Source: CAZPXZ01 sp965221505
GTDB taxonomy: Bacteria > Pseudomonadota > Alphaproteobacteria > Rhodobacterales > CAZPXZ01
Direction of reading: 5' to 3'
NCBI GenBank assembly: GCA_965221505.1
Contig: CBDCSI010000001.1
Location: forward strand, 806,001-870,000
DNA: 64,000 nucleotides
Positions 49,778 through 62,900 of this stretch are shown in pieces (position 1 is the stretch's first letter; every line of letters starts with the position of its first letter). Under the pieces are notes generated by a model that was given only the letters and a program-made list of their open reading frames with translations, searched no databases and was not told where the DNA came from. Position numbers and translations under genes: made by a program.

Positions 49778-49805
49778 CGGACACGGGCGGCACGTGTCTC
49801 GTCAG
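49774..49805 (+). terminator. Hairpin overlapping the stop codon of giant gene 1
   Basis: CTGACG-GACACG (49774-49785) pairs with CGTGTC-T-CGTCAG (49793-49805): 12 base pairs with one bulged T and a 7-nt loop. The TGA stop (49775-49777) lies in the left arm. No T-run follows, so it may stabilise the 3' end or assist factor-dependent termination rather than act as a classical intrinsic terminator. Confidence 0.5.
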
Positions 49806-50847
49806 GCTCCTGAAGGGGACGTAGAGGGCAGTAGTCCGGCATCGTCAGAAACCGGAATCGGGTCGACGCGGCTCGAGCCGGGCATCCTGGGCAGCCGTCG
49901 TCCGGTGGAGGGAGGAGCGTTCGTCGCTGCGAGACGGATTGATGGCGTCGATGAGGCGCCCCGTCACGCGAGATCCGCCGCCGGTGCGCAAACGGCGAGC
50001 CGGTGCGCCTTTCCGATCGAATTCGGGAGGGACCGAAGCCGTGCGCCAGGCTTGGGCACGGGGCAAGAGCGATCGTCCGGCACGGTACTCGCCGATCGCG
50101 AGGGAGCGCGAGAACGACCCTGGAAACGGTTGCAAGAGGCGGCATTGCCGGTGCCGGTTGGTGCCGACGAATCGGCCCGGGCCTGCCCGAGCTGGGGTGA
50201 AGGGGGAATTACGACTGCCGATCGTCTGCACAGGTTCGATTTCGGGATCGGGCACGATTCGGTCGAGCTTCGGGCACAGGTGCCGGCGCATGGTGGGGCG
50301 CTTGCCTGCCGGAGCGTTTCGATTGCGCGGGAGAGCGGCGGAAGCACGATGGGGCGCGCCGCCCTCGCTTCCGTGAGCGGACACGACGAAGCGCCGCCGA
50401 AGCGCTGGAGACACGGCCGTTCCGTTCGGACGCTCGCGAACGACCGCTACCCGCGGTTGCTCGCGGATCGATAGAGCCTGCGACGGCTGTCTGGATGAAC
50501 TCGCGGGACTCCAAGACTTGATCGAATGCGAGACCGCAGTCGCATGGGTCAAAACTCGTGTGTCAGCGGCGACGTTCGCTGCAGGAACGGTAGACAACGG
50601 CTCGCTCGCTGGGGGCGGCGAAAGGACAGGTCCCGTCGACACGGGGTTCGCGGCCACACGGACGACCTGCGAGGAATCGTCGGTTTCGGTCGGCGAATCG
50701 AACCCGCACCCGTCGGGAGAGACGAATCCTCTGTTCCATTCTGCCTTCGTCGGAAGACGGACGCGTCGCGCTGTCGGCTAACCCATTGCAGTTACCGAAA
50801 AAGAGAGACGATCGGCGACCCAGCGTGAGCCGAGAAAGAAAGAATGA
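49806..50847. other. Intergenic gap between the giant genes, no supportable gene
   Basis: About 1.0 kb of GC-rich DNA. Open frames on both strands give Arg/Ser/Pro-rich proteins without motifs, typical of chance frames at this base composition. I see no transposase, tRNA or integration site. An element at 50701-50729 resembles 1450-1478 upstream of gene 1. Confidence 0.5.
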
Positions 50848-50873
50848 TTGACAATTCCCGGACTGTGTAGTAA
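50848..50873 (+). promoter_or_regulatory. Promoter-like element of giant gene 2
   Basis: TTGACA (50848-50853) is followed by TAGTAA (50868-50873) after only 14 bp, shorter than ideal. The sequence matches the gene 1 promoter in the -35 box, the CCCG just after it and the TAG-TA core, so it is probably the same element with a 2-bp contraction. The shorter spacer may make it weaker. Confidence 0.45.
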
Positions 50874-50901
50874 ACGAGCCAGCAACAAGATGACCATTAG
50901 G

Positions 50902-50908
50902 GGAGGAA
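50902..50908 (+). promoter_or_regulatory. Shine-Dalgarno deciding the GTG start of giant gene 2
   Basis: GGAGGAA just upstream of GTG 50914 matches the position of the gene 1 element at 1556-1562. In-frame ATGs at 50890 and 51001 lack such a site, so GTG 50914 is preferred. Confidence 0.6.
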
Positions 50909-50913
50909 TCGTA

Positions 50914-53900
50914 GTGCGAAATGCGCTGTGTTTGGCGATTGACGCCGTTTCAATTTGGAAGGGGCGCGGATCGCGAAAGGCGGCCCTCCGTTTCGGCGCG
51001 ATGCGGGCTACCCTTCTTTCGGCTGTCTTGTTATACGTCTGCACGGCCGTGCCCGCTACGGCGGCACCGCAGATCGAGCGTTGGACCCGAAGCGACCCCG
51101 ACACCGATTCCGCCGTCTACAACGTGGACCGGCTAACGTGGCGGCTGGAATTCAACGAGGATGTCTTCAACCTGGACGCCGGGGATTTCCGTTGCCAGGG
51201 AATTTCCTCTGCGGACATTTCCGTGCAACGAGTCGATGGCGCAGTGTACAGAGTGACCGTCAGCGGCGGGAACATGAGCAGCCGGGACGGAACGGTTCGG
51301 CTGAACGTCAAGGACGATCACAACATCAGGAACGGAAACGGGGAACGATTGCCCAACGGCAAGCGGTTCGGAACCGTGGTCAACGAGCAGTCGTACAACG
51401 TCCGAAACAAGCCCTACGTCCTGAGAGTCGAGCGGCACGATCCTTCGTCCTACGACACCAATCGGAATTCTCTGGTCTGGAAGTATGCGTTTAGCGAACC
51501 GGTACGGAGCGTCGGGACGGATGACTTCACCGTAAGCTCGTCAGACTCGAACATTCGAGTCACGTCGGTGACCCAACAAGGGAGCGATCAGGACAAATAC
51601 CTGATTACGGTATCGGGCGGCAAACTGCGGCGACTGAACGGACTCGTTTCCATTGGTCTCGCCGACGACAACAATATCAGGGATCGGAACGGCGGTCATC
51701 GATTGGTCACGAACGAGCCGCAGAACGGCGGAGAGGTCACGTACAGACTCGATAACAAGAGGCCGAGACTCGCTTGGCTGAGGCGGTACGATCCCGATAG
51801 CAAGAGGGTAAACGTCGGCGACCTGACCTGGTTGGCTACCTTCGACGAAGTCGTAGACATTTCCAGTTCTGCCGTGGAGTTGAAGAGATTCGACTCCCGT
51901 CGCAACCTGCTCACGTCCCGCTATCGCGGAGCTCCGACTTCGCTCGTGCGGGATCCGGACAACCCCAGGCAGTGGTTCGTTTCGTACGACGATCTCGGAC
52001 CGGTGGAGACTTCCTTGGCGCTGAGTTGGAATCCGACTCGCGTGCGGGACCCGGCTGGAAACACATGGGCCGGTAGTTTGGCGATCCGCGCCCACAAGTT
52101 GTCGAGCTACTACGACGGCTTGTATTACGATTTGGACAATTCGCCGCCATACGTTTCGTTTTACGGCTTCCCCGAGCATTCGACGTCCGGTTGGATCGAC
52201 TTCCAGTTTGACTGGCATGAGAGCGTGACAGGATTTTCTGAACGCGATGTCCGCCTTTCCGGCGCGCCGGCAGGTGGGACCAGTTTCCGCGTTCAGAGCG
52301 ATGCCGTCGGTCGAAGACACTATGTGAGTTTGAACTCCACCAGAGAGGGAGAGTTGACCGTCACGGTGCCCATTGGTTCCGTAACGGACGAGAACGGGAA
52401 CGAAAACGACGGATCGTTTTCGAGGACGGTGCTGCTGGACTGGACCGCGCCGCGCGTCAGCTCGATCGTGCGAATGAAACCGGCAGGGTCGCCGACTCAC
52501 TGGGACACGCTTACGTGGCGGGTGACGTTTTCCGAGTTTGTGAGGGAAGTTCATTCGTCCGACTTCCGATTGAACGGTTCGTCGGCGCGCCTTTTCGTTT
52601 CGGCGCAAGGGAATTCCGGCAAGGAGTATGACGTAACCGCCTCGGGCGGCGACCTCGCTGGGCTAGACGGCCCGGTGACGCTCGAGTTTGCGGACGGGCA
52701 ACGAATTTTGGACAAGGTGGGCAACCCGCTAACCGAGACTTCGCCCACCGGCAGTAACGAGAGCACGTACGTCCTGGACAACACGGGATTGACGGTGAGC
52801 TCGATCGTTCGACAGGACCCGCGCGCATCGGCGGTCAACGCCGACAGCGTGACCTGGAGAGTGACCTTTTCCGAAAGGGCGCTGCAGGTCGATCCGACCG
52901 ATTTCAGAGTGAGCGGGACGACGGGGACCCTGTCGGTCGAAGCGATCGGGAACTCGGGCCGGGAGTTTGACGTGACGGCGTCCGGCGGCGATCTCTCCGG
53001 GCGAAGCGGAGTTGTGACCCTGCAATTTGCGAGCGGACAGAACATCCTGGACGCCGTCGGCAATTGGCTCTCCGACACCGCGCCCGGAGGAGCGAACGAG
53101 AACGCGTACGAACTGGACAACCAAGCGCCGAGAATAGCTTCGGTCCTCCGCAGTTCGCCGGCCGTTTCTCCGACCGACGAAGACCGGCTGGCATGGCGAG
53201 TGACGTTCTCGGAGGACGTGCGGGAAGTCGATTCGTCAGACTTCTCGATCGGCGACCAGGCGGCGTCGCTGGCTGTCGAGGCGAACGAGGGTTCTGCGCG
53301 CGAGTACGTCGTGAAGGCTTCCGGCGGCGATCTGGCACAGCTGGACGGGGCGGTGACGTTAGAATTGGCCTCGGGACAAGACATTGAAGATGCGGTCGGC
53401 AATGTGCTGACGAACGGTACTCCGACCGGACGGAACGACAACACCTTCGTACTGGACAACACGGCGCCGGGCATCGCCTCTGTGGTTCGGCAAGCGCCGC
53501 TGAAATCGGCGACCAACGCGGACGCGCTGACCTGGCGAGTGACGTTCTCGGAGGGTGTGCGGGAAGTGGATGCGACCGACTTCTTCGTGAGCGGAACGAC
53601 TGCGGGCCTGGCGGTCGCCGCGACCCCGGGTTCCGCACGAGAATACGACGTTACGGCATCGGGCGGGGATCTGGCCGAACTGAACGGGACGGTACGACTC
53701 GAGCTTGCGCCAGACCAGGACATCCGGGACGCTGTCGGAAGCGGGTTGGCGAGTACGGAGCCGGCCGGTGTCGACGAGAACGATTTCGCCTTGGACAATG
53801 TCGCTCCGAGCGTGACCGTGAGCGGAGTGCCGAGTCATACGACCAGCGCCTTCATGGCGACGATGACGTTTTCGGAACCGGTACCCGCGCTTTCGGTCGA

Positions 53901-56900
53901 CGACGTTACGGTTGTGGGCGCAACGGTGACGGCCTTCAGCCGAAGTCCGGCCGACGGCAGGGTATATACGGCGGTGGTCTTGCCGTATGCGGACTACGCG
54001 GTTGCCGTCCTCGCAGGGGCAGTGAGCGATGCGGCGGGAAACCCCAATTCGGTCGAAATCGCATCGGGAACGTACGCGAGCGACACCTCTGCGCCGACCG
54101 TGACTTCCGTGGTCCGTCGGCATCCGTCGTCGTCGCCGACCGGCTCGGACAGTCTTACCTGGCGGGTGTCGTTCTCGGAGGGCGTGAGGGCGGTGGATGC
54201 GGCGGACTTCACCGTGGACGGAACGTCGGCGATTCTGTCCGTATCGCCGAACTGGATTTCGACCAGCGAGTACGACGTGACTGCGTCGGGCGGCGATCTG
54301 GCCGGGTTGGACGGTACGGTTACGCTGGCGCTTTCTGCCGGACAGGACATCGACGACGAGGCCGGCAATGCGCTGGCCGACATTAAGCCGAGCGGCATCG
54401 ACGACAACGCGTATGTCCTGGATAACACCGCACCGACGGTGTCCGACGTAATCCGTCGCGACCCTTCGAGTTCGCCGACCAGTTCGGACAGTCTGAAGTG
54501 GCGGGTGAGATTTTCCGAAGGCGTACGGGGGGTAGACGCGTCCGATTTCGGCCTCGCCGGCTCGACGGCGATCACGTCGGTTTCGGTGACCGGCATCTCG
54601 ATCAGCGAGTACGACGTGACGGTATCCACGGACGATCCGGCGGGATTTGGCGCAAGTGTGAGGCTGAACTTTGCGTCAGGCCACGACGTCGAGGATCTCG
54701 CCGGCCACGCTCTGTCGAACACGACGCCGAGCGGCGCCGACGAAAGCGTGTTCGAATGGGACGCCGCCGCTCCGACAGTGGTGTCGATCGTTCGCCAGTA
54801 TCCTGCCGCATCGACGACCGCCGCGGACAGCCTGACCTGGCGGGTGACTTTCTCCGAAGGCGTGCGCGAAGTCGACGCTACCGACTTCGGTCTGGAGGGA
54901 ACCACGGCGAACCTGTTAGTGGCGGCGATCGGAGCGTCGACGCGGGAATTCGAGGTCGTTGCGCTGGATGGCGATTTGCCCGGATTGAACGGACCGGTGA
55001 CGCTCCGGCTCGAGACGACGGCGGATATCGAGGATCTAGCCGGCAACGCGCTCACGAACACGACGCCCAGCGGCGCCGACGAGAACACGTATTTCCTGGA
55101 CAACCTCGCGCCGACCGTGACCTCGATCGTCCGGGAATCTCCGCCCGTATCGCCGACGGCTACGGACAGCCTGACGTGGCGGTTGACGTTCTCCGAAGCT
55201 GTGCGCAAGCTGGATTCCGCCGACTTCACCGTGAGCGGTATCGGGACGGGCGGGTTTGTGCTTTGGCTGAATCCGGTTTCGGCCAACGCGTTCGACGCGA
55301 CCGTGTGGGGAGGCGGTCTGGCCTGGCTATCCGGTGAGGTGTCGCTTGCGATCAAGACCAACGGGATCATCGAAGATCTCGCCGGCAACGCACTGACTGA
55401 CACGAAGCCGAGCGGCGCCAACGACAGTACTTACGTCGTTGACAACGCCGCACCGAAGGTGGCCTCGATCGCGCGCCAATCTCCGAACTCGTCGTCGACG
55501 AACGCTGACAGCGTCGTTTGGCGTGTGAAGTTCGACGAGTCGGTCAGCGGAGTGGATGCGCCCGACTTCGTCGTAAACGGGACTACGGCGAACCTTTCGG
55601 TTGCGGCGAACGGGAGTTCCACCCGAGAGTACGACGTGACGGCCTCGGGCGGCGATTTGGCCGGGCTGAACGACACGGTAACGCTGACGTTCGCGGCGGC
55701 TCAGAACGTTGAGGACCTAAGCGGCAACGCATTGGCGGACACGACGCCGGTCGGCACGAACGACAACATCTTCGTGTTGGACAATATCGCGCCGACGGTG
55801 GCGTCGATCGTGCGCCGGACCCCTGCCGCGTCGCCGACCAACGCGGACAGCGTGACGTGGCGGGTGACGTTCTCCGAAGGTATGGGCGAGGTAGGAGCGG
55901 CGGATTTCGTCGTGGGCGGAACGACGGCGAGCCTGTCGGTCGCGGTCAGAGGGAGTTCGACCGAAGAATATGACGTGACAGCCTCGGGCGGCGACCTGGC
56001 CGGGCTGGACCGGGACGTTACCCTGTCGTTTGCGCCCGCTCAGGGGATTAAGGATCTCGCCGGCAACGCACTGACGAACACGACGCCGAGCGGGGCCAGG
56101 GAAGACGCCTTCGTCATGGACAACACCGCGCCGAGAGTGTCGTCGATCGTGCGCCATACGCCTTTCTCGTACACGACCAACGCGGACAGCGTGACGTGGC
56201 GGGTCAAGTTTTCGGACGGGATCGGCGAAGTGGATGCGGACGACTTCGTCGTTACCGGGACGACGGCGAGCCTGTCGGTTTCCGCCAACGGGAGTTCGAC
56301 CCGCGAGTATGACGTCACGGCTTCGGGCGGCGACCTGGCCGGGCTGGACGGGGACGTATCGCTCTCGTTCGCGCCCGCTCAGGGCGTCAAGGATCTCGCG
56401 GGCAACGCGTTGACGAACACGACGCCGAGCGGCGCCAAGGAATACGCCTTCGTGATGGACAACACCGCGCCGCGGGTTTCCCTGAGCGGAGTGCCGGCGG
56501 AAGCGGAAGGGCGTTTCTGGGTGACGATTAACTTCTCGGAATTCGTGACCGGCTTTACGCTTCATGGTATTGGGGTGATCGGCGGGTTGGTGGCGGAGTT
56601 CGGTCAGAGTCCGACCGATAGCAGGGTGTTCCTGGCGCAGATCGTTCCCTGGCGTACTCACTACACGGTCGTTGTCCTGGCAGGAGCGGCGACCGATATC
56701 GCGGGGAACGGGAATGCGCTGGAATCGGCGTCCGGACGACGTAGCCCCCGCGACGACACCGCGCCGACCGTGACCGAAATCGTCCGCCAGGCCCCGTCGG
56801 GTTCGCCGACCAATGCGGACCGCGTGACGTGGCGGGTCAAGTTCGACGAAGGCGTGGCTGACGTGGACGCGACCGACTTCACGGTGGACGGAACGACCGC

Positions 56901-59900
56901 GAGTCTCGCGGTAGCGGCGAACTGGATTTCGAAGAGCGAATACGACGTGACGGCGTCCGGCGGCGACCTGGCCGGTCTGGACGGGACGGTGACGTTGGGC
57001 TTTGCCGACGCACAGGACATCGAGGACGCGGCCGGGAAATCGCTCTCGAACACGACGCCGAGCGGTACCGACGACGACACGTTCGTCCTGGACAACGTCC
57101 CGCCGACCGTGACTTCGATCGTTCGATTGAACCCGACGTCGTCGCCGACCGGCGCAGACAGCGTAACTTGGCGAGTGACCTTTTCCGAAGCGGTGACGGA
57201 CGTGGACGCCTCGGATTTCGCCTTGAGCGGAAGTACGGCTAACCTGACCGTCGTCGGGAGCGGGAGCCTGGACAACGCGTACGACGTGACGGCGTCCGGC
57301 GGCGACTGGGCAGAACTGAACGGGACAGTGACCCTGGCTTTTTCGACCGGACAGGTCGTCAGGGACATGGCCGGAAACGCGCTGACGAACACGACGCCGG
57401 GCGGAGCCGACGAGAAAACCTGGCAGGTAGACAAGATCGCTCCCAGTCTGGCCTCCGTCGTTCGCCAGGCACCCACAGAATCGCGCACCGATGCAGACAG
57501 CCTGACCTGGCGTGTGACGTTCTCGGAAGCGGTGACCGGGGTAGAAGTCTCGGACTTTGCCGTGACCGGGACTACGGCGGGGCTGACGGTGGCGGCGAAC
57601 GGGAGTTCGACCAGCGAGTATGACGTGACGGCATCGGGCGGCGATCTCGCCGAGCTGAACGGGACGGTGACGCTTGCTCTTGCCGTCGGCCATGAGATCG
57701 AGGACGCGTTCGGCAACGCATTGACGAGCGGGCAGGCGAACGATCCGCCGCCGGCCGGCGACAGCGCCTTCGTCGTGGACAACGTCGAGCCAGACGTTTC
57801 GTCGATCGTTCGCTGGGCGCCGGCCGCTTCTCCGACCGATGCGGACGCGGTGACGTGGCGGGTGACGTTTTCGGAGGGGGTCCGGAACGTGGACGCGTCC
57901 GACTTCGCAGTGAGCGGCACCACGGCGACCCTGGCGGTGTCGGCGAACGGGAGTTCCGCCCGAGAGTACGACGTGAAGGCGTCGGGCGGGGATCTGGCCG
58001 GGTTGAACGGGACCGTAGCGCTGGCGATCGGGACCGGATCCGACATTGGAGACCTGGCCGGAAACGCATTGAGCGGAACGGCGCCGGGCGGGACGAACGA
58101 GAACGAATACGCGATCGACAACGCGGCGCCGACGGTGGCGTCGGTGGTGCGCCTGACGCCGACTGCCTCTCCGGCCAACGCAGACAGCGTGACGTGGCGG
58201 GTCACTTTCTCGGAGGCCGTTCGGGACGTCGACGAGGACGACTTCACGTTGAGCGGCACGACGGCGATCCTCGCTGTCGCCGCGAGCGGGAGTTCGAATC
58301 TGGAGATTGACGTTACGGCCTCGGGCGGGGACCTGGCCGGGCTGAACGGAGTGGTGACGCTGGGATTCGCGACAGGACTCGACATCCGGGACTTGTCCGG
58401 AAACGCCTTGACGAACACGAGGCCGAGCGGCGCCGACGAGCGCGAATACCTGATCGACAATGTCGCTCCGACCGTGACATCCGTCGCTCGCGGGGATCCT
58501 TCCGCTTCTCCGACCGGCGCGGACACGGTGACCTGGCGGGTATCGTTCTCGGAGGCTGTCGTAGACGTGGATGGGGCGGACTTCACGGTAAGCGGAACTA
58601 CGGCGAGCCTGTCGGTCGTCGCGAGAGGGAGTTTGAGTCTGGACTACGACGTGTCGGCCTCGGGCGGCGATCTGGCCGGGGCGAACGGGGTTGTCGCGTT
58701 GACGTTTGCGGCGAGTCAGAACGTCGCGGATCTGGCCGGAAACGCGTTGAAGAACACGACGCCGAGCGTCATCAACAACAATGTCTACGTGATGGACAAC
58801 GTTGCACCCAGCGTGTCCTTGAGCGGGGTGCCCACGCAGACGACGAGCGGGTTTACCGCGACGATTACGTTCTCTGAGCCGGTAGTCGGGTTTGCGCTCG
58901 ACGACATCGAGGTCACGGGTGTATGGGCGTATTTGAACCCTCAGGATTCGGCCGACCCGAGAGTGTATACGGCGGTGATCTTCCCGACCGCGGACTACAC
59001 GGTGGCGATCGCGGCCAATGCGGTGAGCGATGCGGCGGGGAACGGTAATTCTGGCGTGTCCGCTTCCGGAAAGTATGCGAGCGACACGGTCGCGCCGACC
59101 GTGACTTCCGTCACTCGTCAGGTTCCGTCCGCGTCGCCGACTGGCGCGGACAGCGTGACGTGGAGAGTGACGTTCTCCGAAGGCGTGACCGGGGTCGATG
59201 CGACGGACTTCATCCTGAGCGGCACGACCGCGAGCTTGTCGGTGGCGGCGAACTCGAGATCGACCAGCGAGTATGACGTCACGGCGTCCGGCGGGGACCT
59301 CGCGACGTTGAACTCTGCGGCGACCCTGGAGATCGCGGCCGAACAGGACATCGAAGACCTGGCCGGCAACGCTTTGGCGGACACGACGCCCACCGGGACA
59401 GTCCAGGACGCGTTCGTCGTCGACAACGCCGCGCCCACGGTGTCGTCGGTGGTTCGGCATGCGCCGTCGTCTTCGCCTACGGGCGCGGACAGTCTGACGT
59501 GGCGGGTCGTCTTTTCCGAAGCCGTGCGCGGAGTGGATGCGTCCGACTTTTCCCTGAGCGGCACGACGGCGCGTCTGTCGGTGTCGGCGAGCGGCGACCC
59601 GACCGGCGAATACGACGTGACCGCGTCGGGCGGCGACCTGGCCCGGTTGAACGGGGCGGTAACACTTACCTTTGCGGCCGGACAGTCTGTCGAGGATCTG
59701 GCCGGCAACGCATTGACGGACACGACGCCGATCTTTGTCAACGAGCACAGCTACGTCCTGGACGCCGAAGCCCCGTCGGTGGCGTCCGTCGCCCGCCAGG
59801 ATCCCGCAGTCTCGCGGACCGACGCGGACAGCCTGACGTGGCGGGTCACGTTCTCGGAAGACGTGCGCGAAGTCGACGCGACCGACTTCGTCGCATTCGG

Positions 59901-62900
59901 AACCACTGCAACCCTGTCGGTCGTGGCGAACGGGCATTCGAGCCGCGAGTATGACGTAACGGCGGCTGGAGGCGACCTGGCCGGATTGAACGGGCAAGTG
60001 AAACTCGCGTTCGCGGACGGACAATATCTGGTAGATCGGGTGGGCAACGCATTGACGGATACGGCGCTGGCCGGATCCGATCACGACACGTACGTTATCG
60101 ACAACGCTTCTCCGACCGTGACCTCGGTGGTACGACACGCTCCGTCCTCGTCGCCCACGAACGCGGACAGCGTGACCTGGCGAGTGACCTTCTCCGAGGG
60201 AATGCGAGAAGTGGATCAAGCGGATTTCGTCGTCCGTGGGACTACGGCGGGTCTGTCGGTCGTCGCTAACGGCAACTCGACCCGCGAGTACGACGTGACG
60301 GTTTCGGGCGGCGATCTGGCCGAACTGAATGCGGCCGTGACACTGACCTTCGCGGTCGAACAGGAAATGGAAGACGCGGTCGGATTCGCGTTGACGAACA
60401 CGACTCCGAGCGGCGCCAACGAACACTCGGTGGTCCTCGACAACGCCGCACCGACAGTGACTTCGATCGCTCGCCTTACGCCGACAGTGTCGCCCACACG
60501 TGCCGACGGCCTGACATGGCGGGTGACGTTCTCCGAAGACGTGCGCGAAATCGATGCGAACGACTTCGGTTTGAACGGTACGACGGCGGGCCTGGAGGTG
60601 GCGGCGAGGGACGGTTCGAGCCGAGAATACGACGTGACGGCTTCGGGCGGGGATCTCGCCGCGCTGGACGGGACGGTGGCGTTGACGATCGCGACCGCTT
60701 GGAACGTCGTGGACACGGCCGGCAACGCACTTGCGGTCACCACTCCGGTCGGTACCGGCGACAATACCTACGTTCTGGATAACGCGCCGCCGACGGTGGC
60801 CTCGATCGACCGCCTGACGCCGCAGTCGTCGCCGACCGACGCAGACAGCGTGACCTGGCGGGTGACGTTTTCCGAAGACGTGCGCAAGGTCGATGCGAGC
60901 GACTTCAGCTTGAGCGGCACGACGGCGGCGCTAACCGTGAAGGCGAACGGGAGTTCGGACCGCGAGTACGACGTGACCGCTTCGGGCGGCGATCTGGCCG
61001 GGTTGAACGACACCGTGACGCTCTCCTTCGCGCAGGGCCAGGACATCGAGGATCTGGCCGGCAACGCGCTGACGAGCGCGACGCCGGGCGGCACCGGAGG
61101 CGGCAGTTACGTGGTGGACAACGCCGCGCCGACGGTAGCCTCGGTCGTTCGTCAGACGCCGTTCGCGTCGCCTACCGCCGCGGACAGCGTGACGTGGCGA
61201 GTGACGTTCTCCGAGGATGTGGGTGACGTGGACCAGTCCGACTTCGGTTTGAGCGGAACGACGGCGCGCCTGGCGGTCGAGGCCAACGGGAGCTCTTTGA
61301 GCGAATACGACGTGACGGCCTCGGGCGGCGACCTGGCCGGGCTGAACGGCACCGTGACACTGTCCCTCTTGGACGCGCAGAACGTTACGGACCTCGCCGG
61401 CAACGCGCTTTCGAGCGGGATCCCGAGCGGCTCCAGCAAGGTCGCCTACGAGTTGGACAACGTCGCGCCAGGCGTAGTCCTGAGCGGAGTCTCGGCGCAG
61501 ACGGACCGCGCGTTTGCGGTCACGGTGACGTTCTCCGAACCGGTGGGCGGCTTCACGGAGTCGGACTTGGCAGTCGTTGGGGGGGTAATATCGAACTTCG
61601 CTCAGAGTCCGACCGACAGTCGGGTTTATACGGCGAAGGTTACGCCCAGTGCGAACTACTCCGTCGCAGTTCCGGCAGGAGCGGCGACGGATGCGGCAGG
61701 CAACGGCAATACGGGTGCGACCGCGTCAGGCAGTTTCTCAATCGATACCACCGCGCCAGCCTTGATTTCGATCACGCGCCAGGCTCCGTCCTCTTCGTCG
61801 ACCAATGCGGATCGCTTGACGTGGCGGGTGCGATTCGACGAAGCCGTGCGAGAGGTCGACGCGCAAGACTTCACCGTGAGCGGCACGACAGCGAATCTCG
61901 AGGTGGAGGCGAACTGGATCTCGACCAGCGAGGTCGACGTTTCGGCGTACGGCGGCGACCTGGCGGGGTTGAACGATACGGTGGGACTGACCCTGTCGAG
62001 CGCACAGGACATCGAGGATCTGGCCGGCAACGCATTGCGGATCAGGGCGCCAGGCGGTCCCGGCGACGACGTCTACGTCGTGGACAACGCAGCCCCGACC
62101 GTGGCGTCGATCGCTCGCCATACTCCGACGACATCGCCTACCGGCGCCGACAGCGTGACATGGCGAGTGACGTTTTCCGAAGCCGTGCGAGAGGTCGACG
62201 CAACGGACTTCTCGGTAAGCGGCAGCACGGCGACGCTTTCGGTTGCGGCGAACGGAAGCTCTACCCGCGAGTATGACGTGACGGCATCGGACGGCGACTG
62301 GGAAGCGCTGAACGGGACCGTCACTCTGGCGTTCGCGTCAGGACATGAGATCCGGGACGCGGCCGGGAACGCACTGACGAACGCAACGCCGAGCGGGGCC
62401 AACGAGAATACGTGGGAGGTGGACAGGAAATCGCCCGCTGTGACCTCCATCGTCCGTCAATATCCGTCCAGGTCACTCACGAACTCGAACAGACTGACAT
62501 GGCGGGTGACGTTTACGGAGGGCGTTTCCGGGGTAGATCCGGCGGACTTTGCGGTGGACGGAACCACGGCAAGTCTTGCCGTAAGGGCGAACGGGAATTC
62601 GACCGTCGAGTATGACGTGACGGCGACCGGGGGCAACCTCGCCTGGCTCAACGGGACGGTGGCTTTGGCAGTTGCGGAAGGTCACGATATCGTGGACCGG
62701 GCCGGCAACGCGCTTGCGGTCACGACACGGGGCGGACAATCGCCGGGGAGCGACAACGCCTTTGTCGTGGATAACGTCCCACCCGTCCTGACCTCGTACA
62801 TGCGCCTGGATCCGCCTGAGTCTCCGACAAGCGCCGATCGGCTAACGTGGCGAGTGACGTTCTCGGAGGGAGTGTCCCGCGTCGATGCGACGGACTTCGG

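Noticed and set aside
49845..50657. 270-codon minus-strand frame in the gap between the giant genes
   Set aside because: There is no motif, no ribosome site, and the composition is as expected by chance at this GC content. Overlapping frames on the other strand are equally long.
50680..50720. Possible tRNA T-arm on the minus strand (GGTTCGATTCG)
   Set aside because: The five-base stem does not pair and no acceptor, D or anticodon arms are found around it.
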